DNA of 64,000 nucleotides from Halobaculum sp. MBLA0147. Its GTDB lineage: Archaea > Halobacteriota > Halobacteria > Halobacteriales > Haloferacaceae. The notes beneath the pieces are model-generated. The model saw only the letters and a list, made by a program, of their open reading frames with translations, did no database searches and was not told where the DNA came from. Location: NCBI RefSeq assembly GCF_041361345.1, contig NZ_JBGKAD010000001.1, positions 124,001-188,000 on the forward strand. The letters run 5' to 3'. This document shows, piece after piece, positions 24,245-32,050 of the stretch; within the stretch, counting starts at the first letter, position 1; every line of letters starts with the position of its first letter. The translations under genes were made by a program, and so were the position numbers.

Positions 24245-25189
24245 TCACAGCGGAGAGGCTTCGAGCGTGGACTGTTCGTGGAAGTTGGGATAGAGGTCGT
24301 AGTCGTCGTACCGGCGTGTGGCACGGAACTTCCCGAACCCGCGGACACGGAACTGTTCGGGTGGGAGGAGTCCCATCCGGACGTAGCAGTCGCGCACTTG
24401 ACACCGGAGGTGGTAGTCGAGGAAGTCCCGGAAGTCGACGAGCGTGTCGGGTGCGTACGCGAACAGTTCGAGTGTCGCGTCGGGGTCGCGCTCGCTCGGT
24501 ACGTCGGACTTCTCGACGACGTGTTCCCCGCGAGCGTTCGGGTACCCGACGTGGATGCCGGAGACCGCACTCATCTCGAAGGTCAACTCCTCCGCCGGTG
24601 TCGTCTCGACGAGCTCCTCGCCGAACTCCTGCCATGCATCGAGTGCGCCTCGTGACACCGCACTCGGGTCGTCGAGGGCCTCGGCGTCGGTCACGTCCAA
24701 CCCGTGTGTCGCCGCGAGTTTGTCTGCCCCGTCGGTCTCGGCGAGGTCGACGCCGAGGAACACGTCCAGCGAGTAGACGACGTTGTCCTCGCCCGGAACG
24801 GCAGGCGGCAGTTCGAGTGGGCGGTCGACCGACGCGTCGTCGTGGCTCCGCAGTTGGCGGTAGAGCGCGCCGAAGTACTCCTCGAACGACTCCTCGGAGA
24901 GGGACGCGATACTCCGGCGGACGGCGTCGACGAACTCTGGTGTCTTCGCCCGTTCGACCGTCTCGTAGCCCCGTTCACGGAACACGTAGTACTTCGCGAA
25001 CCGCCGGGCTTGTTCGTTGTGCTGGTTCTCTGAGCGTGTTCGGTTCTGAGGAAGATCGGCATACCCATCGGCAACATGGTGCTTTATTTCTCCATTGAAT
25101 CTCATTTCAATGACGTGTTCAACATCATTGTTATCAATAACACTCAGCCCGATCCTCTCCTCGCCTTGTCCAGTAACTATCCCGTCCAT
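24245..25189 (-). CDS. Uncharacterised partner of the DUF4157 protein
   Basis: A 314-residue soluble protein with no family I recognise. The N-terminal third (MDGIVTGQGEERIGLSVID, then HNEQARRFAKYYVFRERGYE) looks like a small beta sheet followed by a helix. The middle has EEYFGALYRQLRSHDD and NVVYSLDVFLGVDLA. The C-terminal third is rich in aromatic residues (LVDFRDFLDYHLRCQVRDCY, then RATRRYDDYDLYPNFHEQS). No signal peptide or membrane helix. It starts 2 bp after the DUF4157 stop, so the two are one transcription unit. It could be an effector, an immunity protein or a loading factor; the sequence does not say which. Confidence 0.7.
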   Translation of the reverse strand: MDGIVTGQGEERIGLSVIDNNDVEHVIEMRFNGEIKHHVADGYADLPQNRTRSENQHNEQARRFAKYYVFRERGYETVERAKTPEFVDAVRRSIASLSEESFEEYFGALYRQLRSHDDASVDRPLELPPAVPGEDNVVYSLDVFLGVDLAETDGADKLAATHGLDVTDAEALDDPSAVSRGALDAWQEFGEELVETTPAEELTFEMSAVSGIHVGYPNARGEHVVEKSDVPSERDPDATLELFAYAPDTLVDFRDFLDYHLRCQVRDCYVRMGLLPPEQFRVRGFGKFRATRRYDDYDLYPNFHEQSTLEASPL

Positions 25190-25191
25190 GC

Positions 25192-26622
25192 TTAACTACC
25201 TCTTTTTCTTCCAAACCCTTCTGAATCACGGACAGATGCGCTCCCTTCTTTCATCTCGGCATACATCTGTCTCATCTCGTGATACATCTGTTCGAGTTCG
25301 AGTGACTCGTTGCTAGGACGGTAGGTGTCAGCGTACTCGACTCCTCTCTTCGTGAGGTCACTGACAGCACCGCCGATGGCTGTTCCGGCGGCGGCTCCGA
25401 GAGCCGTGCCAGCACCGGGGACGACCGATCCGATGATGCCTCCGACTGCGGCGCCGGTTCCCATACCGGCGAGTGATCCGAGAACACCCTTCGTCCCCGT
25501 CTTGACTGGGTTCTGCCCACCTGCGGCCCCCGGCGCCGCCGTAGTTATTACTTCCAACACCTGAGCGTGTTGTCGTTTCAGTTTGGCGACTTCTTCGGCG
25601 AGTAGTTCCGGATCCGCGGGGACACTGTCTCCGATGTGTCCGTCGGCGTTGCCTCGGTCGGCTGCCTCCTCGAACTGCTCCTGACCCTCGAGACGACGCC
25701 GATCACGGTACGTCTTCGCCATCTCGGCGGCTGTTCCAGCCACGTTCCCTAACGTCGACGCCACTCCAACCACCCGCTGAACGTGTACCTCAGTGTCGGA
25801 GAGCTTCTGGATGCCGAGCTTCCCGCCACTCATCACGCGCCGTGCGGTCTCCTCGGCTTCGCGTTCCAACTTGGGATCGGGATCGATCTCCAGTTGCACA
25901 CCCTCCTGCGGAAGCATCGAGAGGTCGCCACCGGTCTGCTGGCGGACGTGTGCCAACTCGTGGGCCAGGACGTGCTGGCCCTCTGCGGACTCGGGGTCGT
26001 ACTCGCCGGCACCGAACGCGACGTGATTCCCGACGGTGAACGCCCGAGCGTTGATCTGATCGGCAGCTTCGGCCGCCTTCGGTCCCGTGTGAATCCGTAC
26101 GTCACCGAGTGAGTCGCCCATCCGCTCCTCTACAGCGCGTTGTATCGAGGTGTCCAACGGTCGGCCGGGCGAGGAGATTACCTCACGTACCGAATCGGGG
26201 ACACTCGTTCGACCTGCTGGCGAGCGGCGGCGTTTCCGAAACACCGGATCGGTGTTCTCGTCCAGCGAATCCTCGTTGAACTCCTCGATGTTCCAGGGTA
26301 TCTCGGAGTCTTTCCGGTCACGGAACCGCTGCATCTTCGAAGGGGTGCCCATCGCGTCGATGGGCATTCCCTCGTCGATCCACCGGTGGAGGCGGCGACC
26401 GTACTGTTTCTCCAATCCGAGGAGATCCTCGTACTCCGACCCGTCCGCAATCGAACGGCCGTAGTACGCCTCCGCTTGTTCTTTGGTGACTTTCCCACCG
26501 GTATTAGGGCCTACCGACGACCGTGATACCCACCGCTTGTCGTCGTCTCCCTCTGCGCCACTCGACTGTTCGCCGTCTGTCTCGGACACCCTGTTCCGAG
26601 ACCGCCGCGAGCGCCGACTCAT
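25192..26622 (-). CDS. DUF4157 (HELAH) protein with glycine-zipper tail, eCIS-effector-like
   Basis: A 476-residue protein. An Arg/Ser-rich start is followed by a unique region to about 140, then a complete DUF4157 domain: SPGRPLDTSIQRAVEERMG (about 152-170), VRIHTGPKAAEAA, ARAFTVGNHVAFG and the metalloprotease-like HVLAHELAHVRQQ (about 218-230). A linker DTEVHVQR (about 279) leads to a charged helical region, a glycine-zipper hydrophobic stretch (about 365-415, GAAVGGIIGSVVPGAGTALG) that could insert in membranes, and a helical tail ending GFGRKRGS. DUF4157 marks effectors of extracellular contractile injection systems in bacteria and archaea. No injection-system structural genes are in this window. 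Neighbouring DNA is AT-richer, hinting at transfer. Confidence 0.82.
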   Translation of the reverse strand: MSRRSRRSRNRVSETDGEQSSGAEGDDDKRWVSRSSVGPNTGGKVTKEQAEAYYGRSIADGSEYEDLLGLEKQYGRRLHRWIDEGMPIDAMGTPSKMQRFRDRKDSEIPWNIEEFNEDSLDENTDPVFRKRRRSPAGRTSVPDSVREVISSPGRPLDTSIQRAVEERMGDSLGDVRIHTGPKAAEAADQINARAFTVGNHVAFGAGEYDPESAEGQHVLAHELAHVRQQTGGDLSMLPQEGVQLEIDPDPKLEREAEETARRVMSGGKLGIQKLSDTEVHVQRVVGVASTLGNVAGTAAEMAKTYRDRRRLEGQEQFEEAADRGNADGHIGDSVPADPELLAEEVAKLKRQHAQVLEVITTAAPGAAGGQNPVKTGTKGVLGSLAGMGTGAAVGGIIGSVVPGAGTALGAAAGTAIGGAVSDLTKRGVEYADTYRPSNESLELEQMYHEMRQMYAEMKEGSASVRDSEGFGRKRGS

Positions 26623-26768
26623 CTTTCGACTCTGAATCTTGTCGGATACCGCTTAATGCTTCTCCCACCATATGAAGGCTAGCTCTGCCAATGGAGAAGA
26701 CGACACAATCGAACCGGCCACCGTATCAGAGACACTACACACCGACAGCTAATCCCAACACAACCACA

Positions 26769-26777
26769 GATATTAAC
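26769..26777 (+). promoter_or_regulatory. TATA-like box before the RNA element at 26801
   Basis: GATATTAAC lies about 26 bases before 26801, the first base of a long perfect stem. A transcript starting here would begin at the 5' arm of that structure, about 86 bases before the next ATG. Confidence 0.5.
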
Positions 26778-26800
26778 AACCAGCGAGCACAACGCCGAGA

Positions 26801-26872
26801 CACGACACTGCGGGGTCGTCACTGCAGCAAAGTGGCGAGGTGCTTGGGACACCTCACCTCCGCAGTGTCGTG
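26801..26872 (+). ncRNA. Candidate three-way-junction RNA upstream of the gene at 26886
   Basis: A perfect 13-base outer stem joins CACGACACTGCGG (26801-26813) to CCGCAGTGTCGTG (26860-26872). Inside are two hairpins: CACT/AGTG around GCAGCAA (about 26820-26834) and GAGGTG (26837-26842) with CACCTC (26850-26855) around a seven-base loop. Together they form a compact three-way junction 13 bases before an ATG. A TATA box sits at leaderless distance before the 5' arm. It may be a 5' leader switch or a small RNA; it could also be a mobile-element relic, but no transposase or target duplication is seen. No known class was recognised. Confidence 0.5.
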
Positions 26873-26885
26873 GAGAGCCACGACA

Positions 26886-27338
26886 ATGTGTTCGAACGAT
26901 TCTCCGTCTGAAAAGGATGACGGGACGATCGACGTACAGCCACTGCTCGACAGCTACGACGCCCACCTGGAGACACTGCGCCTGCTCCCGCTACCGCAGT
27001 ACCGCACCAGAGAACTCCACGCTGCGACCGAGAAGGTCCGTGACAGACTCGCAACCAGCGGGTTCGTCCCGCCGAGCCACCTCCAACACCTGCTGTGTGT
27101 CGTCGCGGAGGCGGTCGACGACGTACGTGCCGCCGCGACGGGCGAACCCGACAGGCTCCCCGAAGCCCCACGCCACCCAGTCGGCACGCCACGCGACGAG
27201 TACGCGATGACACCCGACGAACGCGAGGTCGTGCTCGACGGGCTCGCCACACTCCAGTTCACGCTCGTCGAGACGCCCACGCTCCCAGACGGCTGGCGCC
27301 AACGACTCGCCGACGACTGCGACACCGCTCCGCCGTAG
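26886..27338 (+). CDS. Hypothetical haloarchaeal protein, 150 residues
   Basis: A soluble acidic protein. The N-terminus is MCSNDSPSEKDDGTID, followed by a helical region (LLDSYDAHLETLRLLPLPQY, HAATEKVRDRLATSGFVPPS) and a C-terminal helix pair around TPDEREVVLDGLATLQFTLV. No catalytic or nucleic-acid motif is recognised. ATG 26886 is used because the in-frame residues before it are basic and Asn/Thr-rich, unlike the rest, and because an RNA structure ends 13 bases upstream. It is divergent from the DUF4157 gene, so it may belong to the same accessory block. Confidence 0.6.
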   Translation: MCSNDSPSEKDDGTIDVQPLLDSYDAHLETLRLLPLPQYRTRELHAATEKVRDRLATSGFVPPSHLQHLLCVVAEAVDDVRAAATGEPDRLPEAPRHPVGTPRDEYAMTPDEREVVLDGLATLQFTLVETPTLPDGWRQRLADDCDTAPP

Positions 27339-27657
27339 ACGACCGGCGATCCGCGCCGCCAGCGACCTACGTCTCCACCCGTTCTTCGGTCGAACTACCA
27401 CGTGTTCGGTGCCCACCACAAGCCCGGGGCGTCTAGTCGGCGCTCCTCCGGTACTGGAGAGGCGTCTCTCACCGGCACACCACCCACCGCGGTCCACACC
27501 GAACCGCCCCGCTTCGCTCCGCCTCGCGCCGCCCCGCTTCGTCCCGCTCTACCCCGAGACCAACACGTCCGACTCGCGTACCACACCGAGACCGACGACA
27601 CACGACGACACCGAGAAGTAAGTAAATCTTATATAGTAACGTCCGTTCCGGCGTGGT
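27339..27657. other. Intergenic stretch without a recognised gene
   Basis: About 320 bases with no supported gene. A pyrimidine-rich part (about 27500-27555) contains a 13-base direct repeat (CCGCCCCGCTTCG at about 27504 and 27529). The 3' end holds a clear TATA box (TTATATA, 27629-27635) about 25 bases before the ATG at 27658. No tRNA or strong hairpin was seen. Confidence 0.5.
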
Positions 27658-28605
27658 ATGGTGGACGACACCACGGGACGATCCGGGGACCGGGCAGAGA
27701 GGCGAACTGCGAGCCGGCGAGGGGTGTTGCGGGCCGCGGCGGCGGCCGTCGTCGGCGGGGTGGGAGTCGGAGCGACGACGGGGCGTGTCGCGGCGGGGAA
27801 CAAGGGCTGCGGGGCGGAGAACGTCTCGGCACCGGACGACTTCCCGCGGGTGAGTACGCGGGACCACTTCGACGCCGACGCGAACCTGATAAACGGCGAG
27901 ACGGAGTGGAGCTACGACGTGGCGGGGTCGTGGCCGGCGTTCGGCGAGCGGGAGCTGACGCTGTTCGTCCACGGGTGGCGGAGTTCCGACGAGGAGGACG
28001 AACCCATCGACGCCGGGCAGGAGTGTGAGAACGCGCTCCGCGCGGAGGGGTACGACGGCTCCGTGGCGGTGTACTCGTGGGACTCCGACAAGGGTGACAG
28101 CATCGACCTCGGGTGGGCCTCCGCGAAGGACATCGCGAAGCGGAACGGGAAGAAACTCGCCAACGTCTGCCAGTGGTACGCGAACGAGTACGAGGTCGAC
28201 GTACGGCTGATCGCCCACTCGCTGGGGGCGCGGGTGGTGATGTACGCGCTGCAGACGCTGGAGGAGGCCTACGAGGAACGCGACCTGCTCGCGTCCGTCT
28301 CGCTCGTCGGCGCGGCCGTCGAGAAGGACTCGCCGTCGATGGACGCCGGCTTCTGGGACGAGGAGTTCGGCGACCACGTCGAGTACGCGACCGAACGGCT
28401 CGACAACTTCCACTCGTACGACGACGGGATACTGAACGACGTGTTCCGAACTCGCGAGACCGAGGAGGCTGTCGGCGAGGTGGGCATCCAGTACGAGGCA
28501 CCGGACAACTACACGGACGTGGACGTGACCGCCGAGATCGACTGCCACAGGAACTACTACAAGGAGACCGAGGGGATCGTCGACCAGATCGTCGCGCGGT
28601 GGTGA
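27658..28605 (+). CDS. Tat-exported lipase/esterase-like alpha/beta hydrolase
   Basis: A 315-residue secreted protein. The N-terminus carries a twin-arginine signal (SRRGVLRAAAAAVVGG, about 19-34), cut after about residue 46. The mature part has an alpha/beta-hydrolase layout: TLFVHGWRSSDEEDEP (oxyanion loop, about 101), VAVYSWDSDKGDS, the nucleophile elbow LIAHSLGARVV (about 181-191) and a late His region. The HGW and SLG pattern resembles lipase-type hydrolases of haloarchaea. A strong TATA box at 27629-27635 supports a leaderless ATG at 27658. The natural ester is unknown. Confidence 0.8.
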   Translation: MVDDTTGRSGDRAERRTASRRGVLRAAAAAVVGGVGVGATTGRVAAGNKGCGAENVSAPDDFPRVSTRDHFDADANLINGETEWSYDVAGSWPAFGERELTLFVHGWRSSDEEDEPIDAGQECENALRAEGYDGSVAVYSWDSDKGDSIDLGWASAKDIAKRNGKKLANVCQWYANEYEVDVRLIAHSLGARVVMYALQTLEEAYEERDLLASVSLVGAAVEKDSPSMDAGFWDEEFGDHVEYATERLDNFHSYDDGILNDVFRTRETEEAVGEVGIQYEAPDNYTDVDVTAEIDCHRNYYKETEGIVDQIVARW

Positions 28606-28656
28606 TGCGGGCGACGCGGTGATCGAGACGATCGACTCCAGTACCTCGTGTCTGCG

Positions 28657-29694
28657 TCAGGGGCGGTCGAGCACGATCTCTTGTGCCTCGACGTCCTCCA
28701 GCGCGGCGACCAGCCCGCCGACGGAGATCGGTTCGCCGTCCTCTCCCGCGACGCTGAAGGAGGCGACCTGTTCGGAGGCGTCGAACTCGTGGGCGACGAC
28801 TCGCCCGGTCAGTTCGATGTCGTTACCCGTCGCCACGTCCCGGCCGCGTACCTCGGCGTGGAACTCCCCGCCGAGGTCGTTCACGTCCTTCACCGCGCGG
28901 CGGATGGAGGCGTACGTCCGCGGGAACGGCCGCCCCTCCCCGTCCGCCGACAGCGTCTCCGCGGTGGTCCACAACACGGTCCCGTAGAAACCGGACACCA
29001 GGAACCCCAGCGCAGAGCGGTTGAAGATCACACCGTAGCGGTCGCGGTCGTCGCGCAAGGCGTCTTGCGTCGCGTAGATGGAGTACTCCCCGTCCGCGAC
29101 GGCGATGACGGGGGTCGTGATCCCGCGACGGGCTCGCGCCTCCGTCGAGACGGCCTCGTAGTCGAACTCCTCTGGCGAGGGCGCGCGGCTGGCGGGCGTG
29201 ACGAGCAGTTCCACGCTGACGCCCGCGTCCACGCGCTCCGCGAGGGTGTCGCGGAAGCGTCGCAGCAGGTCGGGCGTCAGCGACAGCGCGAGTTCGTAGT
29301 CGGCGTCCTCGACGATCTCTTCGAGGTACCGGAGGATCGTCGACCGCGACTTCACGAGCGAGACGGCCTCGGTGTCGCGTGCCGGTGCGGTGTAGCGCGC
29401 CTCCAGTTCGTCGACCATCTCCGCCAGCGACGAGCGGATGTCGCCGAACGCGTCGCCGGGGTCGACGGCGACGATCTTCATCGGGCGCGACTCGCGCAGT
29501 TCCACCAGGCCGCGGTCCGAGAGACTCCGGACGGTGTCGTACACCCGCGGTTGCGGGATGTCCGTCTCGGCGGCGATCTCGCTGGCGGTCAACTCCCCGT
29601 GTTCGAGTACCGCGAGGTAGGCGTCGATCTCGTACTCGCCGAGGTTGAACCGCTCCCCGACACGCTCCATCGTCGTCCGCAGTTCGTCCGTCAT
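28657..29694 (-). CDS. trmB: TrmB-family transcriptional regulator
   Basis: A 345-residue sugar-responsive regulator. An N-terminal winged helix ([38 protein letters not shown], about 20-70) is followed by a coiled segment and an effector-binding domain of the TrmB type (about 105-250, with [14 protein letters not shown]). The final ~90 residues are a C-terminal beta domain (about 255-345). TrmB proteins repress or activate sugar-uptake and glycolytic genes in response to sugars. It lies downstream of the sugar ABC genes, transcribed in the same direction, after dodecin. A GGTAAAAC box near 29721 gives it its own promoter. Confidence 0.9.
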   Translation of the reverse strand: MTDELRTTMERVGERFNLGEYEIDAYLAVLEHGELTASEIAAETDIPQPRVYDTVRSLSDRGLVELRESRPMKIVAVDPGDAFGDIRSSLAEMVDELEARYTAPARDTEAVSLVKSRSTILRYLEEIVEDADYELALSLTPDLLRRFRDTLAERVDAGVSVELLVTPASRAPSPEEFDYEAVSTEARARRGITTPVIAVADGEYSIYATQDALRDDRDRYGVIFNRSALGFLVSGFYGTVLWTTAETLSADGEGRPFPRTYASIRRAVKDVNDLGGEFHAEVRGRDVATGNDIELTGRVVAHEFDASEQVASFSVAGEDGEPISVGGLVAALEDVEAQEIVLDRP

Positions 29695-29788
29695 ACTCGC
29701 CTCTCGGGTCTCCCCCGGTAAAACAGTTTATCCACGTCCGAGTTGCACCGCGTTCCGAAAGTGTGTTCCCGTGCCACGGGAACGGCGC

Positions 29789-29989
29789 CTACTCCTCGAG
29801 CTCGAAGGCGACGGTGACCTCGGCCTGGTACTCGCGATTTTCGGCCGAGGCGACCTCGACGCCCATCTCGTCGACCTCGACCCAGTGGACGTTCTGGAGT
29901 GTCTCCTCGGCGCGGTCGATGGCGTCGTCCGCGGCGTCGTCGAAACTCTCGGTGCTCCGGCCGATCAGGGTGATCTTCTTGAAGACCAT
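29789..29989 (-). CDS. Dodecin (flavin-binding protein)
   Basis: A 66-residue dodecin. Family landmarks are [20 protein letters not shown] at the start, the flavin-stacking tryptophan in [10 protein letters not shown] (W36) and a C-terminal [11 protein letters not shown] strand. Haloarchaeal dodecins form dodecamers that store riboflavin or lumichrome. The gene sits between trmB and the malG-type permease. A TATA-like GATAAC near 30021 suggests a transcript separate from the sugar operon. Confidence 0.95.
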   Translation of the reverse strand: MVFKKITLIGRSTESFDDAADDAIDRAEETLQNVHWVEVDEMGVEVASAENREYQAEVTVAFELEE

Positions 29990-30055
29990 CGTCCGGGCAG
30001 ACCCACGGACGACGGTGGGATAACTCTACTGGCGAAAGCGGTGTCGCCGCCGGGA

Positions 30056-31096
30056 TCAGCCTTCCATCCCGCCGAACGACAGCCCGCCCTCGAGGTAGCC
30101 CTGGGCGAAGAAGTACACGCCCATGATCGGCGCCGCGAACGACAGCGCGAACGCCGTGAAGCGTGGCCACGGGGTGAACCGCTGGCCGGCGACACCGAAC
30201 AGCCCGACCGGGAGGGTCGCGTTGCTCGGCTCCAACAGGAGGTTCGCGACGACGAACTCCATCCACCCGGTGAGGAAGGTGAAGATGAGCACCGTCGCCA
30301 GCCCCGCCTTCGACAGCGGGATGACGACCTCCCAGAAGACGCGCAACGGCCCCGCGCCGTCGACGACCGCGGCCTCCTCGTAGGAGACCGGGATGCCGTC
30401 CATGTACGTCTTCAACAGCCAGGTGTTGAACGGCACCGCGGTCGCGGCGTAGTACACCGCCAGCGCGACCTTCGAGTTGTACAACCCGGCCTGCTGGAAC
30501 AGGATGTACAGCGCCAACAGCGTCGCGATCCCCAACCCGCCACCGACCTGCGTGAACAGGACGTAGCCGTAGAGGATCTTCGAGCGGCCTTTGAACGAGC
30601 GCCGCGAGAGCGCGTAGGCGGCCGGGATCACGACTAGCAACGCCAACACGGTCGTGAACGTCGCCACGACGACGGAGTTGTAGAAGAACCCCGCGAAGTT
30701 CGAACAGCCGCTCGGGAGCGCCCCGCAGTTCACCGGCACCGGCAACCCGGGGATCTGGAACGTCAGCGTCCCGATCGGCAACTCGATGGGCAACTCGTGG
30801 GGCTTCGTGAAGCTCCCGAACACCCACTTGTACGCCAACAGCGTGGGTTGTTCGGGCCAGAGTTTGATCGCACCGGGACTCAACACCGTCGAGTTCGGCG
30901 GCGAGATCGACACGACGAACGCCCAGTACACCGGGAACAACAACAGGCCCGTCAGGCCCATCGCGCCGCCGGTGTAGAGGGCGGTCACGAGCACGTCGCG
31001 GAGGTCGCGGTCCCCGTTGGCCACGTCGCGAACCGCACCCGTGGCCGAGCGAACCGGACTCGTCAGTCGCGTCGCGGCGGCGGCGAGGACGCTCAC
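30056..31096 (-). CDS. Sugar ABC transporter permease, MalG type
   Basis: A 346-residue inner-membrane permease, CUT1 family. The N-terminal ~38 residues are cytoplasmic and there are about six helices. The ATPase-coupling EAA loop is YEEAAVVDGAGPLRVFWEVV (about 236-255). An extracytoplasmic loop between helices one and two is enlarged (about 70-135). It overlaps the MalF-type gene by 4 bp (ATGA), so the two are translationally coupled and form the channel for the binding protein at 32051-33337. Confidence 0.92.
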   Translation of the reverse strand: MSVLAAAATRLTSPVRSATGAVRDVANGDRDLRDVLVTALYTGGAMGLTGLLLFPVYWAFVVSISPPNSTVLSPGAIKLWPEQPTLLAYKWVFGSFTKPHELPIELPIGTLTFQIPGLPVPVNCGALPSGCSNFAGFFYNSVVVATFTTVLALLVVIPAAYALSRRSFKGRSKILYGYVLFTQVGGGLGIATLLALYILFQQAGLYNSKVALAVYYAATAVPFNTWLLKTYMDGIPVSYEEAAVVDGAGPLRVFWEVVIPLSKAGLATVLIFTFLTGWMEFVVANLLLEPSNATLPVGLFGVAGQRFTPWPRFTAFALSFAAPIMGVYFFAQGYLEGGLSFGGMEG

Positions 31097-32046
31097 GCCT
31101 CGGCCACCCCCTCGGTGAGGTCACCCTTGCGCACGGCGAGCCACATGAACAGCCCGATCACGAGGATCGCGAGGATCATGATCGAGGCCCCCTCGCCGTA
31201 CTGGTTGGCGTTCAACGCCTCGCGGTAGCCGTACAGCAGGATCGTCTCGCCCGTCCGGCCAGACCGACCGTTGGTGAACACGAACGGGATGAGGAACTGC
31301 TGGAACGACGCCGCGGCCGTCAGGATCGAGCCGAACATCACCGGGCGCTTGATCGACGGGAGCGTGACGTGCCAGAATCGCTGGAGGAACCCCGCACCGT
31401 CGACGCGCGCGGCGTCGTGGAGTTCCGTCGACACGTCTTGGAGCGCGGAGACGACGATGATGACCAGGAACGGGTACGCCAGCCACACCTCCGTCACGTT
31501 GTAGGTGACGAACAGGAGCGTGCTGTTCGTGAACCACGAGATGGCCTGCTCGCCGCCGGCCGCGAGCCAGAGTTTGTTCGCCAGCCCGAACCGTGCCGGA
31601 CTGAAGATCTTGTTCCAGATGGACACCGAGAAGATCACCGGCAGCCCCATCGGCAGGATCACGACGGAACGGAGCAGCCGTTTCCCTCGGACGCGCTGGT
31701 GGTTCAGTGCGAGCGCCACGACGAGTGCCAACGCCACCTTCAACACGACGCTGGAGGTGACGAACCCCATCGTGTACACCATCGAGCCCCAGAACCCGGG
31801 GCTGGTGACCGTCCCCACGTAGTTCGCGAGGCCGACCCACACCGTCCCGCCCGTGATCGCAGCGACCACGCCTCCCTCGAACAGCGAGAGGTACAGCAGG
31901 AACGACAGCGGGAAGAACATGAACCCCGCGAACAGGAACAGTCCGGGCGCGACCAGGAGGAACCCGGCGTTGCGGTCGACGGATCGACGGAGTCGACTCC
32001 CGAGCCCCGTCGCGTCGACGCCCCGTGCGGTCGAGAGCAGACTCAT
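31093..32046 (-). CDS. Sugar ABC transporter permease, MalF type
   Basis: A 317-residue CUT1-family permease with six helices. The first helix is GFLLVAPGLFLFAGFMFFPL (about 29-48). The EAA loop is LHDAARVDGAGFLQRFWHVT (about 213-232). There is no large extracytoplasmic domain, unlike enteric MalF. The start codon lies 4 bp after the binding-protein stop, and the stop overlaps malG, so all three are one operon. An ATPase partner is the divergent MalK-type gene at 33592. Confidence 0.92.
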   Translation of the reverse strand: MSLLSTARGVDATGLGSRLRRSVDRNAGFLLVAPGLFLFAGFMFFPLSFLLYLSLFEGGVVAAITGGTVWVGLANYVGTVTSPGFWGSMVYTMGFVTSSVVLKVALALVVALALNHQRVRGKRLLRSVVILPMGLPVIFSVSIWNKIFSPARFGLANKLWLAAGGEQAISWFTNSTLLFVTYNVTEVWLAYPFLVIIVVSALQDVSTELHDAARVDGAGFLQRFWHVTLPSIKRPVMFGSILTAAASFQQFLIPFVFTNGRSGRTGETILLYGYREALNANQYGEGASIMILAILVIGLFMWLAVRKGDLTEGVAEA

Positions 32047-32050
32047 CCCG

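Noticed and set aside
26691-26885. Longer N-terminus for the hypothetical gene at 26886.
   Set aside because: The added residues are basic and Asn/Thr-rich and would run through the three-way RNA structure. The downstream ATG gives a protein of normal haloarchaeal composition.
25000-26900. Insertion sequence or integron carrying the DUF4157 block.
   Set aside because: No transposase, integrase, terminal inverted repeat or target duplication could be identified. AT-richer DNA suggests transfer but not the vehicle.
27339-27657. RNA gene in the pyrimidine-rich spacer.
   Set aside because: Only short direct repeats and no stable stem or tRNA consensus were found; the TATA box at the end belongs to the hydrolase gene.
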